Assembly: GCA_946534105.1 (NCBI GenBank)
Contig: CAMNCG010000003.1
Coordinates: forward strand, 1-49,619
Direction of reading: 5' to 3'
Length of the DNA: 49,619 nucleotides
From: an uncultured Verrucomicrobiota bacterium
GTDB lineage: Bacteria; Verrucomicrobiota; Kiritimatiellia; RFP12; UBA3636
Every line of letters starts with the position of its first letter. The first letter of the stretch is position 1. Of this stretch, positions 7,445 to 15,443 are shown in pieces. The notes under the pieces are model-generated. The model did not search any database and was not told the origin of the DNA. It saw only the letters and a list, made by a program, of their open reading frames with translations. Made by a program: the position numbers and the translations under genes.

Positions 7445-7669
7445 TCAGTGGTTGTGGAGGACCGGGAGGGGACAGACCTCTCCTATTTCCTCGCGAAGCT
7501 TAGGTCCGAGCATGCCCGAAAATCCGGCCATGGGATAGACGAGCGGCTGGTCCCATCCCGGCGCATGAAGCTCGACCCGCCGCTCGCGCTTGAAGACAAG
7601 GATGTCGAAAAAGACAACATGCCGCACGGGATGTCGAAAGACGGCTTGCGCGGTATAAATCGAGAACAA
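7445..7669 (-). pseudogene. Possible gene remnant between membrane gene and sigma factor
   Basis: A 74-residue frame reads through the REP-like hairpin near its end (EIGEVCPLP comes from the hairpin). Upstream residues such as ELHAPGWDQPLVYPMAGF look protein-like but match nothing I recognise. It may be the tail of a gene cut by the hairpin, or non-coding. Confidence 0.22.
7461..7490. repeat. REP-like hairpin copy 4
   Basis: ACCGGGAGGGGACAGACC followed by TCTCCTATTTCC, the same as copies 1 and 3. It lies about 4.5 kb from the transposase gene, showing dispersal of the motif. Confidence 0.65.
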
Positions 7670-7688
7670 GATGCTGGGTGCGGTGGCG

Positions 7689-10328
7689 TCACTTCAGATT
7701 CCAGTGGGGATCGACCTCAAGCGATGCCATGTCTGCTTCCGCCTTTTCAACGGCCTCGGCATCGCAGGAAAACAGGGCCGCCGGAATGACGAGACGGGCA
7801 TTCTCCGCGTCGGTCGTTCCCTCGACGGCAACCAGATGCTCCGCGGACGGCGCGTTTCTTTCCACGTCGTAGAGTCCCAGCGTGTAGATTCGAGACGGAC
7901 GGGTTCCGGGAAACGCGGGATTGCGGACGACGAGCCACGCCTCGATGCGGTCCTTCTCACGGAACCAATCCGGCGCCGTCGCCTTCGGGACGAGGGCGAG
8001 CGCATAGGCGGATGAGCCCGGAACGGAGCCCTCGGGCGGAGCAATCCGTTCGTGGCGAAGATCCACAAACGCCGACCGGGTGTCGGGAACTTCCGCGCCG
8101 ATCGCCTCGGACGCCTCCTCGAGACTCTCCGCATCGCGTCCGTTCTCCGCACGGAATTCCGCCAGCTGGAGCGCAGCGTCGGAAACAGCGGGATGGGCTT
8201 CCGCAAAAAGCGACCGGACCAGACGTATGCGATTCCAATTGAATACCCAACACGGTGGTTCCAAGTTGAAATTACACGTGCGATAGAGTCCCCCCCTCAC
8301 CCACAAACCCCGTAACCAGCGAATCGGGCTTTCAAATTCATGAAAAGGAATCTGCCCATGATATCCGGAATCGAGCATGGCTGAGACCCTGACTGCCTCC
8401 CATTCTTGACTTTCCCGAATTCCAGCAGCCAGTCCTTTCCAATCGAATCCCATGGCAAAAAACATGGCCTCGCCGAAGCGGCACGGAATCCGCCCCAGAA
8501 CAGGAGAGCCGAACTCGTCCTCATCTGGAACGGAGAATAACAGCTTCAAAAACAGCAAGCCTGACAATTCTTTGTGGACCATGTGGGCAATTTCACCAGG
8601 GAGAAACTCCCGACAAATGCCAATCGCCGTGCTTTGAGCAAAGGGAAGATTCCTTTTCGTTCGAATCGAATGGCGAACAATCCGGCAATCCCGAGAAGAC
8701 AACCCTCTCCGCTCGGAAAAACGAAGGATGCTGTTGCCCTTGACATCACCGAGAATACGGGCCGCCGTGCATCCATCCAAGGTTTCATCGTTTTCAAATG
8801 CAATGGATGCACAGGTGTCGCATTGTCTCAATGCGTCGACAAAGGACTCCACCGTTCCCCCGTCCGCCTCGAACGAAAGGATGCTACTCGAATGAAGAAG
8901 GTCCCTCGTGTACATGTTGTCCGAAAAACGCCAACTGCCACCGACATATTTGCCGTTTGCCAAAAAATCCATCGCTTTGCGAACCGGGCTTTCCGCCAAT
9001 TGTCCAAGTCTTTCGTCGTATGATGCCAACCAATCGTCAACCGCGGAGCGGTCCTCGTCGGACAACGAAGTGCGCAAAACAAGGTTTGTGTGTCGCTGAT
9101 TTAACAAAGCCGTCAGGTGGTTTTTCGGTTTCGATTCCATGAAGGGATCCGGGCGGCTGGCAATCCAGACGTACCGGAGTTCAGGAGGCGGCGGATTCCC
9201 GACGCGGGCAAGGAGATTTGACCAACCTTCTTCGGAGTAGGGAAGGCATGACGAATCTCCCACGTCGAAATATATCTTCGAGGGAAGATTCCCCCTTTCG
9301 TCCTTCAGCCGATATGAAATCTTCTCTTTCGGCGCGGGACAATAGTCGAGCGGGCGGATCGGTGTCGCAGCGAGGTAGAACGACCAGAGGAACAGACCCA
9401 CGGCCATCAACGACACCGGCAAAAGGAGAATTGCCGACCATACCCGGATTCCTTTCGACGTCCCTTCTCCAAACACGCGGGGCCAAAGGAAACACGCACG
9501 CTTCGCGGCGCGGAAGAACAGCCAGAAGAAAAACAGGGTGACGAGAGCCGGAACAAAGCATTCAGGCAGAAGCGCAAGTCCCGCCAAAAACGCCGCCACA
9601 ACGACCAACACCCGCCACAACCATCGGAGAAACGCCCGGAAAACAGGATTCCGTCGCTTGCAAACGACAAATACCCACAACGGCCATCGGAGCAACGCGC
9701 GGAAAACATGCTTCAGGCGCTTGGGGGAGCGCGTAAACCAGCTACGCAACCGTCTTGCCGCATCTCCGACCGATCTGGCGCATCTCCTGGCGTTGACGGC
9801 AAAGACGACGAGCGCCACGACGGCGACAAGGACTGCGGCAAGGACCATGAAGGTCGTCCCTACGGAGAATCCGCCAATGAACCCGATCAAAAACATTTCG
9901 AGCCCGTAGAACAAAGTGATTCCCGCTCGGAATACGTTTCCAAGGGAAGTGTGGCCAGAATCGTCGAACATGATTACGCCAAACCGCCGGCATAGCGTCA
10001 GCAGACAGATCGTCAGCGCGAACTGGAGAACTACCTCCCAAATTCCGGCAATGTCGCCGGAACAGGCAAATCCGACGACGAAACCAAACGCCATATCGTG
10101 TCTGGTGAACGGCAAAGTCGCACTGGCGATGAACTTCACCGAATGGATCCAGAAAAGCAACCATGCGACAAGGCCAAGCCACAACAGCACCAACAACAGG
10201 GCGAGCGCATCAGCTACGATGTCGCCAAACGGCCCTTCAGGTGTAATGTAGAGAAAACAGTTCTCCAAAAACAACAGTCTTTCACGCAATGTTGAAAGCG
10301 GCAGACTGAGCGAATCAAACATCTCCAA
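7689..10328 (-). CDS. Large membrane protein of the 'LVVRNPAFPGTR' family (879 aa)
   Basis: 879 residues. The N-terminal ~320 hold about eight membrane segments, ending in LFLWSFYLAATPIRPLDYCP. The rest is a large, probably extracytoplasmic domain. The C-terminal ~200 residues contain the family block: AEFRAENGRDAESLEEASEA, IGAEVPDTRSAFVDLRHERI, SSAYALALVPKATAPDWF, AWLVVRNPAFPGTRPSRIY. The same block ends the proteins at 10408-12501 and 22249-24411. Motif SNLLARVGNPPPPELR after the last TM is also shared with the 720-residue member. The membrane region is longer than in the paralogues. It is the last of the genes that follow the glycosyltransferases. No catalytic motif was recognised and function is unknown. 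Confidence 0.8.
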   Translation of the reverse strand: MEMFDSLSLPLSTLRERLLFLENCFLYITPEGPFGDIVADALALLLVLLWLGLVAWLLFWIHSVKFIASATLPFTRHDMAFGFVVGFACSGDIAGIWEVVLQFALTICLLTLCRRFGVIMFDDSGHTSLGNVFRAGITLFYGLEMFLIGFIGGFSVGTTFMVLAAVLVAVVALVVFAVNARRCARSVGDAARRLRSWFTRSPKRLKHVFRALLRWPLWVFVVCKRRNPVFRAFLRWLWRVLVVVAAFLAGLALLPECFVPALVTLFFFWLFFRAAKRACFLWPRVFGEGTSKGIRVWSAILLLPVSLMAVGLFLWSFYLAATPIRPLDYCPAPKEKISYRLKDERGNLPSKIYFDVGDSSCLPYSEEGWSNLLARVGNPPPPELRYVWIASRPDPFMESKPKNHLTALLNQRHTNLVLRTSLSDEDRSAVDDWLASYDERLGQLAESPVRKAMDFLANGKYVGGSWRFSDNMYTRDLLHSSSILSFEADGGTVESFVDALRQCDTCASIAFENDETLDGCTAARILGDVKGNSILRFSERRGLSSRDCRIVRHSIRTKRNLPFAQSTAIGICREFLPGEIAHMVHKELSGLLFLKLLFSVPDEDEFGSPVLGRIPCRFGEAMFFAMGFDWKGLAAGIRESQEWEAVRVSAMLDSGYHGQIPFHEFESPIRWLRGLWVRGGLYRTCNFNLEPPCWVFNWNRIRLVRSLFAEAHPAVSDAALQLAEFRAENGRDAESLEEASEAIGAEVPDTRSAFVDLRHERIAPPEGSVPGSSAYALALVPKATAPDWFREKDRIEAWLVVRNPAFPGTRPSRIYTLGLYDVERNAPSAEHLVAVEGTTDAENARLVIPAALFSCDAEAVEKAEADMASLEVDPHWNLK

Positions 10329-10407
10329 CCTCCTTTGCAGTTTTCGCAGGAAAGATTTCCGTCATGCAGTAGCATGCGTCGGACGGAGCGGGGTTTGGTC
10401 TTGAATG

Positions 10408-12501
10408 CTACTTGAGCTTCCAACCGCCATCATCCAATTTCCGCTCCGCCGCGTCGATGGCCTTCGCGTCAGAGCCGAACAGGGCGTCAGGGACGACGAA
10501 CCGGGCTTTACCCGCGTCGGCCGTTTCCTCCACGGCGACCAGACACTCATTTTGAGGAGCGGTTTCCTCCTCGCCGAAACGCTCCAGCGTGTATATTCGA
10601 GACCGTCGGGTTCCGGGAAACGCGGGATTGCGGACGACGAGCCACGCCTCGATGCGGTCCTTCTTGCGGAACCACTCCGGCGCCGTCGCCTTCGGGACGA
10701 GGGCGAGCGCGTAGGCGGATGCGCCAGAAGTGGCACCAAACGGCATTTCAAGCCTGACGTAACGCAACTCCACGAAGTCGGAATCGACATCCTGGAAAAC
10801 TTCGCCGGTTTTTTCCGCGGCTTCAGCCAAACTCCAAGCGTCATGGCCAAACTTAACGCGAAACCGAGCCAGAAGCAGCGCGGCGTCCATCAAGGAACGA
10901 TATCCGTCTTTAAAGCGAGCAGAGATTTCAATGTGTGGATTTGCATTCCGAAAAGCCATTGGGTTTCGGGAATCCCTTGGAGACCGAATCATATATTCAC
11001 CTTCGGCATACCATGCGGCATACCATTCTCCAAACAACCATGAGTCCATCTCCGCAAGTGACTTGAATTTGTCGTGAATAACGCATTTGTCAAGACTGTT
11101 GCGAAAATGTGGTGAGTTTTGAATAAACGGCTCATCAAGTCTGATGGAGGCCTCGGCGACGGCGTATGAGATCAATTCACGACAAAAAACGTCATACCTC
11201 CTGAAACTGCAACCCAAAAGAGTCATGGCAACCCCTCCGAGCATTCGTTCAAATCTGCTGTATGGAATTGAGAATCGGATCCTGTCGAATCGTGGTCGCC
11301 CAAACAACTTCATGCAACCTGTCTCCTGCCACAGGCGGCGGCGGCGGAATCGATACCTGACAAGAAGATCGTCAGCCATTCCGAAAAGCGCCCTACGGGA
11401 GAAATCCGGTGGTGGCCTGGATTCGATTTCGTCTGTCAACAAGGCGATTCCATCTTCCCCGATTTCTTTCCGTTCCACGAAACGAAGAACTGATTCAAGC
11501 GCAAGTTTGTGAATTAAGCCGGCGACCAACGGACTGACTATGTCGCCTCGCAATTTTGTACACGCGTCTCTCAAAATGAAGGCGTTGTCAATGGCCTTCG
11601 CGAACTTCTTTGGATCGTCTGAATCAACCGAAACAGCAAAATCTAACGAAAGTTCCCGCACCGGATAGCTAAGCAAGCGATTAACAAATCCAGAAATCAA
11701 TCTATCGTCATCGGAAACGACAAACCGGTCTGTCTGCAATCCGTCAATCGCTGAAATCCGTGAGCAAAACGTGTCCCATTTCGTTTTCCATTCCAGATAC
11801 GCCAAAGACTCCATTGATTCAATGTTCTGAATATCCAAGCAATTCGTAGTCGACTCCTTGAGAAGCGACTGAAGTGCATCAAAATTCCTCAAATTCGGAA
11901 AGCTCTCCCATTCAATGGCAAGCTTGATTTTTTCAGGCGATGGATCTGGCAGGAAGTGACGAAAATCGCTGGAATCGCTGGAACTCCAATAATAGTTCAG
12001 ATCGTGACTTCCATACGGAAAACAGATTGGATCACGCATGTTTCCGCTGTCGTCGAACAGCCAATTGGCGATCAACCATCGCGGAGGCTCGGATTGGCGA
12101 ACCGGAATCAACGAAAGCAACCAGGCACCCATTACCCACACGACAAACGTGGGGCGAATCAATCCCGCAAAAATGCGTCCGCAATCGACAAACATCATTC
12201 GCTTCGGCACCGGTTTGCTGTCGAAACGGCAGCAGAAACGGCCTATGCAACGGAGCAGGAACCAGACGGCAAACGGCACCGGCAAACAAGCGAGAATGGA
12301 AAGAGATTCTTCTGCCTTCCTAATGACAATGTGCCCTGAAATCAAACTCAAAGCCAGGAACCCGATAACCATTCCGAATCCGAAAAGAACGACATGGCGG
12401 CGGAGACGGAAGCCTTCGGGGAGTTCGCGGCGGACGATCCACCCGTCCCAGGCGAGGAAATGGCGGATGCGACGGAAGAAGGACTGTCGATGTTTGTTCA
12501 T
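10408..12501 (-). CDS. Large membrane protein of the 'LVVRNPAFPGTR' family (697 aa)
   Basis: 697 residues from the ATG at 12501, chosen because RRIRHFLAWDGWIVRRELP matches the N-terminus of the paralogue at 24411; the frame extends 20 codons further upstream. Three or four membrane segments occupy the first ~150 residues. A long extracytoplasmic region then ends with the family block (LALVPKATAPEWF, AWLVVRNPAFPGTRRSRIY). Part of the 3' DNA (about 10613-10730) is nearly identical to the neighbouring paralogue (about 7916-8030). The central region has lower GC than most of the window. Spaced 79 bp from the next gene. Function unknown. Confidence 0.8.
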   Translation of the reverse strand: MNKHRQSFFRRIRHFLAWDGWIVRRELPEGFRLRRHVVLFGFGMVIGFLALSLISGHIVIRKAEESLSILACLPVPFAVWFLLRCIGRFCCRFDSKPVPKRMMFVDCGRIFAGLIRPTFVVWVMGAWLLSLIPVRQSEPPRWLIANWLFDDSGNMRDPICFPYGSHDLNYYWSSSDSSDFRHFLPDPSPEKIKLAIEWESFPNLRNFDALQSLLKESTTNCLDIQNIESMESLAYLEWKTKWDTFCSRISAIDGLQTDRFVVSDDDRLISGFVNRLLSYPVRELSLDFAVSVDSDDPKKFAKAIDNAFILRDACTKLRGDIVSPLVAGLIHKLALESVLRFVERKEIGEDGIALLTDEIESRPPPDFSRRALFGMADDLLVRYRFRRRRLWQETGCMKLFGRPRFDRIRFSIPYSRFERMLGGVAMTLLGCSFRRYDVFCRELISYAVAEASIRLDEPFIQNSPHFRNSLDKCVIHDKFKSLAEMDSWLFGEWYAAWYAEGEYMIRSPRDSRNPMAFRNANPHIEISARFKDGYRSLMDAALLLARFRVKFGHDAWSLAEAAEKTGEVFQDVDSDFVELRYVRLEMPFGATSGASAYALALVPKATAPEWFRKKDRIEAWLVVRNPAFPGTRRSRIYTLERFGEEETAPQNECLVAVEETADAGKARFVVPDALFGSDAKAIDAAERKLDDGGWKLK

Positions 12502-12579
12502 GTGAGATGCGAGGTTTCTGGAGGAGCGCAGATAGGAGCAAGGCGGGGGATTCTTGCACATGGCGGTTGCCAGTCCGGG

Positions 12580-13458
12580 TTATGCCTGTTTCGCTGCCCC
12601 GGCGGTTCCGCTCTTCTTCAGAAGACGGGACAGGAACGACGGCGAGAGCCGGCGGCGGGCGGAGCGGATGGCGACGGAAATCCGCGGCGGCGGGCCGCCG
12701 GGACGGGTGACAAGCCACGCGGCGAAGGCGTCCAGAACGCCGAGCGCGGTGGCGCGGGGGTCGGGATCGAGGGCGGAAAGGCTGCCGGTGCGCAGAACGC
12801 GGCGGGAGACGGGGCGGTCGAGCCTCCCTCCCACAAGGCGGCAGCAGGTCGCGAGCCGCAGCCAGAGCAGCGTGTCTTCGCCGTTCGCCCGGTCTTCGGG
12901 AAAGGCGCCGCCGATCTTGTCGAACGCGCGGCGGCGCAGGGTGATCGAGTTGAGGTCCCAAGCGTAGCGGCCAAGCGGCGACAGGTTCTCTAGGACGCGC
13001 TCCGGAGCGAGGCCCGCCGGAAAGCACCGGTAGCCCCGGCGGGATCGGACGTGGGGCAGGCGTTCGCATCCGGGCGCGACAACACGCTCCGACGCCTCGT
13101 ACACGCCGTCGGCAAGGGGGTTCGCGGCCGCGAGGCGCGCGACCTCCTCGAATCGCCCCGGCAAATAGACGTCGTCGGCGTCGAGAAAGGCGATCCATTC
13201 GCACCGCGCCGCGCCGATCCCGGCGTTGCGCGCCGCGCCGGGTCCTCGCGGCGCGCCGGTCGAAAGGCACCGGACGCGGTCGGGAAATTCCGCCGCGAGA
13301 ACGCGGGCGACCCCCGGAGAGGCGTCCGAGGAGGCGTCGTCCACCAGCAGCACCTCGGCGGCTTCCGGCTGGGAAAGAGCCGATTCCGCCGCCGCGCGCA
13401 GCGTGGCGGCGGCGTCCCGGTACGGGATCACGACCGAAACGCCGAACGCCGCGTTCAC
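12580..13458 (-). CDS. Family 2 glycosyltransferase
   Basis: 292 residues from a GTG at 13458 whose GTGA overlaps the upstream stop; GGAGG lies about 10 bases before it. GT-A fold motifs are VSVVIPYRDAAATLRAAAES, VLLVDDASSD, GPGAARNAGI and the metal-binding IAFLDADDVY. GEDTLLWLRLA matches the acceptor-side acidic motif region. A basic C-terminal tail (SARRRLSPSFLSRLLKKSG) may touch the membrane. It is the third gene of an overlapping glycosyltransferase operon. It likely transfers one sugar in a surface glycan; donor and acceptor cannot be told from sequence. Confidence 0.9.
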   Translation of the reverse strand: MNAAFGVSVVIPYRDAAATLRAAAESALSQPEAAEVLLVDDASSDASPGVARVLAAEFPDRVRCLSTGAPRGPGAARNAGIGAARCEWIAFLDADDVYLPGRFEEVARLAAANPLADGVYEASERVVAPGCERLPHVRSRRGYRCFPAGLAPERVLENLSPLGRYAWDLNSITLRRRAFDKIGGAFPEDRANGEDTLLWLRLATCCRLVGGRLDRPVSRRVLRTGSLSALDPDPRATALGVLDAFAAWLVTRPGGPPPRISVAIRSARRRLSPSFLSRLLKKSGTAGAAKQA

Positions 13459-15443
13459 GGCCGGCGCCTCCAAAGGAAATCGAGGCATCGCGCCGGATGC
13501 GCCGCGAAGAGCCGCACGGCTTCGGAAACGGCGCGAACCGGGCGACCTTCGCGAAGCAGATGCACGACGCGCATCCGGGCCGCGGCGCCCGGCGAAAAGT
13601 ATCGGACGAGGCGGGTGGCACCTTCTTCGCCGAAGAAGGCGAGATGCTTTGACGCCATGCGCGACGCGCGGATGCGGTTGAGGAAAAGGTCTCTCTCGGC
13701 TCGGCCCGTGAGTCCTTCCTCCCTCACCTCGTAGTGCAGGGGGCTGCGGTGCTGGGCCGCGCCGCAGTGGCCGGCGAGGGCGAGGCGCAGGAAGAAATCG
13801 TAGTCGCCCCAGCCGTCGTTGAACGCCGGATCGAAGCCCGCCTCTCGCGCGCAGTCGGTGCGGACGAGGCAGTTCATGTCCACGAAATTTCCGCTCCGGA
13901 AACGCCGAATGTCGAACTCCGGCACCCGCACGCGACCGCGAAAACGGCCTTCCAGCACACGGTCCGGATACACGAAGGCGACCGCGCCGTCGCGCCCGCC
14001 GCCTGCGTCCAGCGCCGCGGCAAGGCTTTTTTCGAGAAAGTCCGGCTCAATCCAGTTGTCGGAATCGAGGTTGAAAAACCACCGGCCGCGAACCTCGCGC
14101 AGGATGTCGCGCCGGAGGGAATAGACGCCCTGGTGCGGGAACCGCACGTAGCGGACGAGCGGCCCGTACCGTCTGGCGATAGAGGCCGGGGCTCCGTCCG
14201 GCGATCCGTCGTCCGCCACGAGGATTTCGAGCGGCTTCACGGTCTGCGCGAGCGCCGAATCGATCGCGCGCCGGAGATACGAGGCTTCCCCGTAGACCGG
14301 AATCACGACGCTCACGCTCTCGCCGGGAAACCGGCTTTCGGCGGAAAACAGGCGTTCCGCGTCCGCGCGCAGCGCCGAAATCGGATCGCCGGCGCGTCGC
14401 GGAGGCGACGGGACGCCGCGCCAAAGGCGCGACGCGGCGCGCGCGGCCGCGCGGAAAAGGGCGGTCGCGCGCCATGCGGACGGGAGGCGGGAACGGGACT
14501 CCGCCGCGGCGCGTCCGGTCGCCCAACGGGCGATCCGGCGCAGGGCGACACGGCAAATCTCGCTCCGTCCGAGAAGCGCGGCGAGCCGGACGCGGCTCGC
14601 CGCGAGGAGCGTCTCGGCATCCGCCAAATTGCCAATCGAATCGCGGACCGCCATCTCCGCCACCTTTTCCATGTACGCGGCGGTCTTCGCCCCGGCCCAG
14701 TCGAGGACGTCCCGCCACCGCGCCTCCTGCCCGGCGGCCATTTCGTCAAACGCGGCGTACATGGCATCGACCTCGCGCGCGGCGATGGAGGAGACTCCGC
14801 CCGTGCCGGAACGCCCGGCACGGCCGACGCGGCGCAGGTAGCACGCCTCGTCGACAGCCGCAAGCGCCTGCGCGGAAAGGAGCAGCCGCGGCGTTTCAAC
14901 GTTGTCCTCCCCGAACACCGCCGGGTAGCGGACGCCCGTTCGAAGCAGGAAATCGCGCCGCCACAGCTTGCCCCACGGAACCGGGCCGAAGGAGAGCACG
15001 GCCTCTTCCTTGCCGATCCGGCGCGCAGGACCGACGGACACGGCGGCACGGAGATGCCGGCCGGGGGCCGTCACCTCGCGGCGGCCGAAGCACAGCGCGT
15101 CCGCGCCGCTTTCCCGAAGACGCCCGACGAGTGCGCCCGCGACGCGCGGGGGAATCGCGTCGTCGGCGTCTACGAACCAGACCACTTCGCCGCGCGCCTC
15201 GGCAAATCCCCGGTTGCGGGCCGGTCCAGGCCCCGCGTTGCCCTGCGTGAACACCCTCACGACGCCAGGATTCCGGGCGGCGAAACTGGCGAGGATCGCC
15301 GGGGAGGAGTCCGTGGAGCCGTCGTCCACGGCGACGATTTCCACTGGAACGTCCTGCGCGAGAAGGGACCGGATGCAGTCGTCCAGATACGGCGCGGCGT
15401 TGAAAACCGGCACGACGAAGGAGAGTTCCGGCACGGGGATCAC
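13455..15443 (-). CDS. Two-domain family 2 glycosyltransferase
   Basis: 662 residues, GTG start overlapping the upstream stop (GTGA). Domain 1 (about 1-300): LSFVVPVFNAAPYLDDCIRS, IVAVDDGSTD, GPGPARNRGFAEA, VVWFVDADDAIPP. Domain 2 (about 375-640): VSVVIPVYGEASYLRRAIDS, ILVADDGSPDG, WFFNLDSDNWIEPDF, with DGWGDYDFFLRLALAG as the likely catalytic-base region. An Ala/Arg-rich helical linker separates them. Two complete donor sites suggest that the protein adds two sugars in sequence, as in polymerising or two-step enzymes, but this is inference. It sits in the middle of the three-gene glycosyltransferase operon. Confidence 0.9.
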   Translation of the reverse strand: MIPVPELSFVVPVFNAAPYLDDCIRSLLAQDVPVEIVAVDDGSTDSSPAILASFAARNPGVVRVFTQGNAGPGPARNRGFAEARGEVVWFVDADDAIPPRVAGALVGRLRESGADALCFGRREVTAPGRHLRAAVSVGPARRIGKEEAVLSFGPVPWGKLWRRDFLLRTGVRYPAVFGEDNVETPRLLLSAQALAAVDEACYLRRVGRAGRSGTGGVSSIAAREVDAMYAAFDEMAAGQEARWRDVLDWAGAKTAAYMEKVAEMAVRDSIGNLADAETLLAASRVRLAALLGRSEICRVALRRIARWATGRAAAESRSRLPSAWRATALFRAAARAASRLWRGVPSPPRRAGDPISALRADAERLFSAESRFPGESVSVVIPVYGEASYLRRAIDSALAQTVKPLEILVADDGSPDGAPASIARRYGPLVRYVRFPHQGVYSLRRDILREVRGRWFFNLDSDNWIEPDFLEKSLAAALDAGGGRDGAVAFVYPDRVLEGRFRGRVRVPEFDIRRFRSGNFVDMNCLVRTDCAREAGFDPAFNDGWGDYDFFLRLALAGHCGAAQHRSPLHYEVREEGLTGRAERDLFLNRIRASRMASKHLAFFGEEGATRLVRYFSPGAAARMRVVHLLREGRPVRAVSEAVRLFAAHPARCLDFLWRRRP

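Noticed and set aside
12320..13621. 433-codon minus-strand frame overlapping the GT2 gene
   Set aside because: Out of frame with the glycosyltransferase motifs and composed of Arg/Pro-rich low-complexity sequence.
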